A stretch of 64,000 nt of DNA from the NCBI GenBank assembly GCA_964510315.1, contig CAZEAP010000020.1, forward strand, positions 1 to 64,000, written 5' to 3'. The notes beneath the pieces are model-generated. The model had not been told where the DNA came from and made no database searches. It saw nothing but the letters and a program-made list of their open reading frames with translations. The position numbers were made by a program, and so were the translations under genes. The first letter of the stretch is position 1. Each line of letters begins with the position of its first letter. This DNA comes from CAZEAP01 sp964510315. GTDB taxonomy: Bacteria; Planctomycetota; Brocadiia; SM23-32. This document shows positions 58,763 to 64,000 of this stretch, one piece after another.

Positions 58763-60232
58763 TCAGCGCGTCCGGCGGAGTATGTCCCAGTACGCCCCGC
58801 GGGCCCCGCCCTGTATCGCCTCGATGAGCGGACGGTTCTCGTTGTAGTTGTAGTTGCCTTCGGTCTGCTCCGAGACGGGCTCGAAGAACCGCTCATCGCC
58901 GTCGATCAGGTCGCAGATCAGGGCGGCGGGGTCGTCCCCCAGTTCCCGGCTGACGTAAAAAACCGGGGCCAGCAGTTGCCCGTCCCGCCCCAGCTCCCGG
59001 GCCCTTCGTCTCAGCTCCGGATCGCCCTTCCACTCGACGTTCGGGTTGGCGCGGAGGGACCCCTTCCCGACGATATCCCGGGCCAGCGCCGTCCCCGGGT
59101 AGAGCCGCACCCCCAGTGCCGCCCCAACACAGTTCGGCCCGATGCGCTTCGTGAACTGAACGGTCTCCCGAACCGTCTCCTCGGTCTCGCCCGGGCCACC
59201 GAGCATGAGGTCGAGCATGACGCGCAGCCCGTTGCGCCGGCACAGCTCGACCGCCCGGCGGATGTCGTCGGCGCGGTGTCGTCGCCCGTAGGTCTCCAGC
59301 ATCTCCGCGCTGGCGCTGTCGACACCGAAGTTTACCCCTACGCAGCCGGCCTCGTGCATGGCGCGGGCCAGTTCGTCGGTGAAGGCAGTGACGGCGGCGT
59401 AGGTGTACCACCGGAGGCGGTCCCCGAGACCGCGCCGGGCGAACTCGCGGCAGACGGCAAGGGCATGGTCGAGGGGCACGTTGAACTCGCTGTCGCAGAG
59501 ATGCAGAACGTCGACGCCCGCCTCCAGCAGGTTCTCCGCTTCCTCGGCGACCTCGGTCGGTGGTCGGGTGCGGATGCGGCGGCCCTTGATCAGGGGGTCG
59601 GCGCAGAACGTGCAGCGACGGTCGCAGCCCCGCTTGGTTTCGAGGCCGACCTGCCCGCCTTCCCTCAGATACCGGGCGTTGTCCATCAGCTCGCGGGTTG
59701 GGGCCAGGCTGATCGAGCCGGGCTCCGCTGGATTCGGCGTAGAACGGACCCGTCCTTCTCGGTGCGACCGCCGAACCAGGCCGGGTACTTCTTCCAGGCC
59801 CTCCCCCCCGTCCAGGGCTTCCAGGAGGCGGGGGAGGGGTGCCTCACCATCGCCGCGGATGCCGAAGTCCGCGCCCGACGCCTCCAGCACGGCCTGGGGG
59901 AACACGCTGAAGCCGCCCCCGCCGATTACCACCGGCGCATCGGTCAGACCGCGGACCGCGGCCACCAACTCGGTCAGCCGGGGGACGAAGGAAGCACCGC
60001 TGCTGTAGAAGCAATCATCGGAGTTCCGGAAGGTCAGTCCGACCAACCGCGGCTGTACACTTCCGAGCGCGCGGTCGAGTTCCTCGAAGGGGTCGTCGGC
60101 GAAGTTGAGGTCGACGACCGCCGCCCGGTATCCGGCTTCGGCCAGGGCGCCGCCGATGTAGTCCAGGGCGATGGGCGCGACCGGCGGCTTGATCTCGTTC
60201 GTATTGACGAGGATGACCGGTCTGCGGCCGAT
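58763..60232 (-). CDS. B12-binding radical SAM protein with apparent ATC start
   Basis: A 489-residue protein of the cobalamin-binding radical SAM group (BchE/P-methylase-like). The N-terminus reads PVILVNTNEIKPPVAPIALD and LVGLTFRNSDDCFYSS, a B12-binding-type Rossmann domain; the radical SAM cluster is TKRGCDRRCTFCADPLIKGR (Cx3Cx2C), followed by HLCDSEFNVP, FGVDSASAEML and LMLGGPGETEETV. The last canonical-type start in frame is a TTG at 60046, which would cut off most of the B12 domain. A GGAGG at 60241-60245 stands eight bases before ATC 60232, which I take as the start. It follows rubrerythrin by 37 bases. Substrate unknown. Confidence 0.75.
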   Translation of the reverse strand: MGRRPVILVNTNEIKPPVAPIALDYIGGALAEAGYRAAVVDLNFADDPFEELDRALGSVQPRLVGLTFRNSDDCFYSSGASFVPRLTELVAAVRGLTDAPVVIGGGGFSVFPQAVLEASGADFGIRGDGEAPLPRLLEALDGGEGLEEVPGLVRRSHREGRVRSTPNPAEPGSISLAPTRELMDNARYLREGGQVGLETKRGCDRRCTFCADPLIKGRRIRTRPPTEVAEEAENLLEAGVDVLHLCDSEFNVPLDHALAVCREFARRGLGDRLRWYTYAAVTAFTDELARAMHEAGCVGVNFGVDSASAEMLETYGRRHRADDIRRAVELCRRNGLRVMLDLMLGGPGETEETVRETVQFTKRIGPNCVGAALGVRLYPGTALARDIVGKGSLRANPNVEWKGDPELRRRARELGRDGQLLAPVFYVSRELGDDPAALICDLIDGDERFFEPVSEQTEGNYNYNENRPLIEAIQGGARGAYWDILRRTR

Positions 60233-60269
60233 GGTCGGATCCTCCGGGTGATCTGGCCTGGCGGGCGGC

Positions 60270-60773
60270 TCAGTCGATCTTCTTGAACATGCTTTTGGGA
60301 GCGCCGCAGATCGGGCAGGTGTCGGGCACTTCTCCCTCGAAGGTATTGCCGCAGCCCTGGCAGACGTGCATCTCCGCGGGCGGCAGGTCCTCTTCCTTCT
60401 GGACGGCCTCGGCGGCCCGGTTGTAGAGCCGGTGGTGTATCTCCTCGACCTGCTGCGCGTAGTCGAAGCTGTCCCTGGCTTTGTCCCGGCCGGCGTCCTC
60501 GGCGCGCTGGACGAACTCCGGGTACATCTCGCGGAACTCGTCGGCCTCGCCCTGAGCGGCCTCCCGAAGGTTCTCCAGCGTGCTGTTGATGCCGCCCATG
60601 ACCTGCAGGTGGTTCAGGGCGTGCACCGTCTCGGCTTCCGCGGCCGCCCGGAAGAGCCGCGCAACCTGGCTGAAGCCCTCGCTGTCGGCCTTCCTGCTGA
60701 AGGCCACGTAGAGACGGTTCGCCTGACTCTCGCCTGCGAATGCCTCCTTCAGGTCCTCGTCAGTCTCTGCCAT
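60270..60773 (-). CDS. Rubrerythrin
   Basis: A 167-residue peroxide-reducing iron protein. The four-helix diiron domain (1-135) has AFAGESQANRLYVAFSRKAD, FRAAAEAETVHALNHLQVMG and VEEIHHRLYNRA with the Glu and His ligands of the family. The C-terminal rubredoxin-like part has Cys138, 141, 153 and 156 (CQGCGNTF, CPICGAP) for one iron. It defends anaerobes and microaerobes against hydrogen peroxide. AAGGAGG lies before the ATG. It is first in the operon with the radical SAM gene, an oxygen-sensitive enzyme. Confidence 0.95.
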   Translation of the reverse strand: MAETDEDLKEAFAGESQANRLYVAFSRKADSEGFSQVARLFRAAAEAETVHALNHLQVMGGINSTLENLREAAQGEADEFREMYPEFVQRAEDAGRDKARDSFDYAQQVEEIHHRLYNRAAEAVQKEEDLPPAEMHVCQGCGNTFEGEVPDTCPICGAPKSMFKKID

Positions 60774-61003
60774 TGCTGCCTCCTTCGTTGGATATTAACA
60801 CAGTTGGGTTTCACTCCGTCCGATCCTCGATTGATGATACATTCTGCGCGCCGTGGAGACAAACGCCGCCGGCGCCGACGGGCGGCTCCAGAGTTGACAC
60901 CCTTCCCGGACTGAAGCAGGGTTTGGGGTCGGGCGGATTCGCCGCGAGCGAGGGGCGAGCCTCTCAGCGCGGTCCCGTGGAACCGCCGGCAGGGGGGAGA
61001 AAC

Positions 61004-61855
61004 ATGGCGCATCCGGTAAAAAGTGCACGGTTCCGTTTCATCTTCTATCTGTCGCTGTTTCTTCTCGCGCTCAGCGCCGGCACGGTCGGCTTCGCGGTGC
61101 TGGAGAAGATGGGCATCGTGGAGTCGCTCTACTTCGTCATCGTCACGATGGCGACCGTCGGTTACGGCGACATCAGTCCTCAGAGCGTGGCGGGACGTCT
61201 GCTGGCGATCCTGGTCATCGTCGTGGGGGTGGGGACCTTCCTGAGCATGATCGCCAACGCGGCGGAGATGTTTCTCAGCAAGCGGGAGCATCGGAGCCGC
61301 ATGCACAAGCTCAACATGGTCATCGGCCTGTTCTTCAGCGAGGTGGGCACGGGACTGCTGACGGTCTGCTCTGACGCTGACCCCCGGCGTGAGGAGATCA
61401 GGGAGAGCCTGCGAATAGAAGGAGACTGGACGGCGGAGGATTTCGCCCGGGTGCGCAGGCAACTGGAGAAACAGGAGTTCGAGTTGGACCCCGACCGGGT
61501 CAGCCTGCCGGACCTGGCCCGCCTGCTCCGGGGGGAGCGGCGCTTCATGGTCGGCCTGCTGGAGAACCCCGCTGTGATGGAACACGAGGACTTCACCGAC
61601 GTGCTGTGGTCGGGTTTCCACCTCGCCGACGAGCTGGAGGCGCGGGAAGATGTCTCGGGCCTGGTGTCATTCGATCGGGCGCACATCATGGGGGACACCC
61701 AGCGGGTCTACGGGCTGCTGGTAGTGCAGTGGCTGCGCTACATGCAGCACATGCAAAGTCGATATCCCTACCTCTTTGCCCGCGCGGTGCGCGAAAACCC
61801 CTTCGTCGTGAAGAAATCAGCGGTCCTGCAGCAGTTGGAGGAGGAAGATGCCTGA
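61004..61855 (+). CDS. Two-helix potassium channel with unusual C-terminal domain
   Basis: A 283-residue ion-channel protein. A first helix (about 13-34), a pore helix with the K+ selectivity filter TVGYGD (T51-D56) and a second helix (about 64-88) form one KcsA-like pore unit, so four copies would assemble. The cytoplasmic part (about 95-283) is mostly helical and charged (for example REEIRESLRIEGDWTAEDFA and LLRGERRFMVGLLENPAVME), and it does not show the Rossmann RCK pattern usual in such channels. AGGGGGGAG precedes the ATG. Its end overlaps the next gene by eight bases, so translation is coupled. Confidence 0.9.
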   Translation: MAHPVKSARFRFIFYLSLFLLALSAGTVGFAVLEKMGIVESLYFVIVTMATVGYGDISPQSVAGRLLAILVIVVGVGTFLSMIANAAEMFLSKREHRSRMHKLNMVIGLFFSEVGTGLLTVCSDADPRREEIRESLRIEGDWTAEDFARVRRQLEKQEFELDPDRVSLPDLARLLRGERRFMVGLLENPAVMEHEDFTDVLWSGFHLADELEAREDVSGLVSFDRAHIMGDTQRVYGLLVVQWLRYMQHMQSRYPYLFARAVRENPFVVKKSAVLQQLEEEDA

Positions 61856-62312
61856 GGAAGAGGAAACGCACAGAAACCCGATGATGACAGTGCTGGGGGC
61901 ATTCGAGCAGTTCGTGACGAGGGTTTTGCTTGTCTTCATGATGCTGGCGATTCTCGTGGCCACCATCGACCTGGGGCGCCAGCTATTGCAGGCCTTGCTG
62001 GCAAAGCCCTTCCTGCTGCTGGACGTGACCGAGGTGAGCAGCATCTTCGGGTTCGTCTTCATGGTGCTGATCGGCCTGGAACTGCTGGAGACGGTGAAGA
62101 CCTACCTCTCCAAGGAGCAGCTCCACGTGGAGGTGGTTTTCCTGGTCGCCATGATCGCCATCGCCCGGAAGGTCATCCTGCTGGACGTCAAGCACCTGGA
62201 GGCGCCCGTTCTCTACGGCATCGCCGCCATCATACTGGCGCTCGCCGTGGGCTTCTTCTTCCTGCGGCTGGCGTACCAGAAGGGGGAGGACGTGCGCAAT
62301 CCGGAGGTGTAG
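61848..62312 (+). CDS. PsiE-like membrane protein
   Basis: A 154-residue membrane protein with four helices (about 22-42, 60-82, 93-110, 118-140). The block LELLETVKTYLSKEQLHVEV followed by AIARKVILLD matches the phosphate-starvation-inducible PsiE family, whose molecular role is unknown. The ATG lies within the end of the K+ channel gene, with GGAGGAAG upstream. This tight coupling suggests that it works with the channel, for example as a membrane subunit; that is inference. Confidence 0.85.
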   Translation: MPEEEETHRNPMMTVLGAFEQFVTRVLLVFMMLAILVATIDLGRQLLQALLAKPFLLLDVTEVSSIFGFVFMVLIGLELLETVKTYLSKEQLHVEVVFLVAMIAIARKVILLDVKHLEAPVLYGIAAIILALAVGFFFLRLAYQKGEDVRNPEV

Positions 62313-62339
62313 CCCGGTCCTTCTCCCGCCGCCGGGCGT

Positions 62340-64000
62340 TCACGTCGAGTAGGCAAGGAGGGCGTAGGAGCGCGGTTCGGCCAGGCCCACCTGCAATCCG
62401 CCGTCGGCGTCCACCCGACCGTCGGACGCACAATCTCCTCCCGCAACCTGTTCAAGCTCCAGGCGGCAGCCTGCCAGGCCATGCAGCCGGACGCGGGCCT
62501 CGGAACGGTCGTTCGACTCGCGGAAAAGCAGCAGGTAGCCACCGCCGTCCGAATGCACGGCCTGGAACCCCGTCCAGGAGGCACCGGACGGCTCTTCGCC
62601 GATGGGCCGGACGTCACATTGCAGGAGCCGTTCCCGCTCGCCTCGCCACGCTTGCACGACGTCGTGCAGCGCGCCCACCTCGCCCTCGTCCAGCTCACTG
62701 AGTTCCATCCAGGCCAGGGGGCACGCCATCATGGTGACCGCGAAGGCGTACTCAGCCGAGTAGCGGTGGGGGGCGAGTGGATCGTCGCCGTAGACATCGC
62801 GATTCCGGTCAACGTCAAGGAACTCCATCTCCAGCCGCCGGGTCGGGACGTAGCGGGAGAGGCACCAGAGGTTGCGCAGCGTGTGGTGCGGGTAGTAGTT
62901 GCCCCAATCGGTGTAGCGATTCTCCAGGAATATCTCCCCCAGCCAGGGACGGTAGAAGTAGCCGATACGGTGGCTGTTGGTGAGGTCGAACTGGACGGCC
63001 GGCGCGCCGTCGCCCCCTCCGAGCACATCCTCCAGCATGCGGAGCAGGCGCAGCTCAGCCCGTTTGCTCTCGATGTTCGTGAAGTCGATCTTGATGTGGC
63101 TGACCCCGTGTTCGCGCCTCAACTCAATCAGCCGGTCACGGTCCTTCTCCCAGTCGGCGAACTCGTTCCAGGTGTCGGCGCCGAACCACAGGCCGAGCTG
63201 GACGCCGCGCGCCTGAGCGTACTCCGCCATGCTGTCCAACCCCTCCGGGAAGCGGTCCGGATGGAGTTCCCAGAACCCCGACGTTCGGTCACGGAAGCGT
63301 CCCGCGCTGTTCACGCTGCCTCCCGGACCGAGTATAGGACCTTTCTGCCAGCCGCAGTCGATCTGGCAGACGTCCACCCCTATCTCGGCGCCGCGGTCGA
63401 TCTCGGCGCGAATGAACTCCTCGTCGATGCGGGCGTCCTGCGAGCGATTGCCCCAGGTGTTGGACAGCAGGTAGAGCCGCCCGTCCGGCGCCTGCCGGTC
63501 CTCCGCCTCGTACCAGCGCCGCAGGGCGGCCTCGCCACTCTCCTCGGCGGGGTCGAAGACGCCGACGGTACAGCCGTAGGAGGGGAGGGGGGTCTCCGGG
63601 TCGAGTTCTCCGGCGCTGATGCCGCTGCCGCGGACCTCCAGCACGCCGGTCCCGGCCGTCTGGAAGTCCCAGCCCCGGTAGTTGAGCTGTTCGACCGGCG
63701 TGGGCGCCTCCTTGACCACGAACAGGCCGGCCGGCCGAACGGTGTCCTCGAGGAAAAGCAGGTTGCCGCGGAGTTTCTCGTATCCGGGACCGTAGAGCAG
63801 GGCGGTGGCTTCCCGCACCAGGTCGTTGTAGAAGTCGGTGACGCCGTAGAAGTCCACCGTCCTGGCGCGCAGGTGGCCGCCCGGCAGGGGCAGGGACTCG
63901 ACCGTGTCACGGCAGAGGTAACCCTCTCGCTGCATCCGGCCGGCCTCCCGGCGGCAGGCGCGAAACCGGCGCGGTGGGACCTCTTCACCGTCCTCCTCGC
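62340..64000 (-). CDS. GH36-like alpha-galactosidase-type protein, 5' end cut by the window
   Basis: At least 553 codons of a glycosidase whose frame stays open to the window edge, so the true start lies beyond 64000; the ATG at 63935 is probably internal. The barrel resembles GH36/GH27-type clan D enzymes: LLSNTWGNRSQDARIDEEFI, VDVCQIDCGWQKGPI, RGVQLGLWFGADTWNEFAD, the putative nucleophile Asp in SHIKIDFTNIES, and an acidic residue in ENRYTDWGNYYPHHTL, followed by YAFAVTMMACPLAWMELSEL and a C-terminal beta-sandwich. It would act on galactosides or related sugars and fits galK. It converges on the PsiE-like gene 27 bases away. Confidence 0.8.
   Translation of the reverse strand, partial: EEDGEEVPPRRFRACRREAGRMQREGYLCRDTVESLPLPGGHLRARTVDFYGVTDFYNDLVREATALLYGPGYEKLRGNLLFLEDTVRPAGLFVVKEAPTPVEQLNYRGWDFQTAGTGVLEVRGSGISAGELDPETPLPSYGCTVGVFDPAEESGEAALRRWYEAEDRQAPDGRLYLLSNTWGNRSQDARIDEEFIRAEIDRGAEIGVDVCQIDCGWQKGPILGPGGSVNSAGRFRDRTSGFWELHPDRFPEGLDSMAEYAQARGVQLGLWFGADTWNEFADWEKDRDRLIELRREHGVSHIKIDFTNIESKRAELRLLRMLEDVLGGGDGAPAVQFDLTNSHRIGYFYRPWLGEIFLENRYTDWGNYYPHHTLRNLWCLSRYVPTRRLEMEFLDVDRNRDVYGDDPLAPHRYSAEYAFAVTMMACPLAWMELSELDEGEVGALHDVVQAWRGERERLLQCDVRPIGEEPSGASWTGFQAVHSDGGGYLLLFRESNDRSEARVRLHGLAGCRLELEQVAGGDCASDGRVDADGGLQVGLAEPRSYALLAYST

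Noticed and set aside
58763..60046. TTG at 60046 as the start of the radical SAM gene
   Set aside because: It would remove most of the conserved B12-type domain, whose frame continues upstream to a good ribosome binding site.
1..64000. Search by eye for tRNA genes, rRNA, CRISPR arrays and intact insertion sequences
   Set aside because: No tRNA T-loop with matching arms, no regularly spaced repeats and no transposase gene were seen.

Overview
The window is GC-rich and densely coded, and it fits a Planctomycetota-type bacterium (or a close relative) with a large carbohydrate-using genome. Three features support this. An N-terminal zinc ribbon of the kind common in planctomycetal proteins opens the gene at 2489-3625. 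The signal peptidase I is greatly enlarged, with zinc ribbons and a jelly-roll-like insert. A compact Hanks-type kinase, FloA/NfeD, and many small one-helix proteins with Pro/Ala/Glu-rich tails complete the picture. Rubrerythrin suggests anaerobic or microaerobic life. No rRNA, tRNA or CRISPR array was seen.

Layout. 1-4.2 kb is accessory: dispersed palindromic repeats, a decayed phage terminase interrupted by a small repeat, a HEPN-like protein, and a minus-strand pair coding for a zinc ribbon-SLOG-membrane fusion and a small membrane protein. 4.2-9.3 kb holds leuS, galK and a glycosyltransferase. 9.4-12.6 kb holds a cupin lipoprotein and a GH116-type glucosidase. 12.7-31.9 kb is a long plus-strand housekeeping stretch: lepA, lepB, a diguanylate cyclase, an L,D-transpeptidase, a cyclodeaminase, a phosphomannomutase, serA, the nfeD-nfeD-floA membrane operon, a HEAT-repeat protein, a hydrolase and a MEMO protein. 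32.0-33.5 kb (minus) carries a membrane kinase.

33.8-38.3 kb is a tightly overlapping operon: glycerate kinase, thiL, tsaE, an archaeosine-type tRNA-guanine transglycosylase homologue, and a homologue of the aminoglycoside-resistance 16S rRNA methyltransferases. This last pair looks like an undescribed RNA (or nucleic acid) modification unit. 38.6-42.0 kb holds hisF, mreB and a coiled-coil membrane operon. 42.5-49.3 kb holds a sulfatase-fold hydrolase with Thr in place of the modified Cys, a TIM-barrel isomerase, a membrane-bound subtilase lipoprotein, ahcY, and a betaine-type binding protein whose two halves are in swapped order. 49.3-58.1 kb is a sugar-acid and polysaccharide region: RspA/ManD-like dehydratase, gluconolactonase, gluconate 5-dehydrogenase-like SDR, a six-hairpin glycosidase and a heparinase II/III-like lyase. 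58.2-64 kb holds a half-size permease, a B12 radical SAM protein apparently starting at ATC, rubrerythrin, a K+ channel coupled to a PsiE-like protein, and a GH36-like glycosidase cut by the window edge.

Nine convergent gene pairs meet within 2-70 bases. Many operons start with clear TTGACA/TATAAT-like promoters, and most start codons have a GGAGG-type ribosome binding site.
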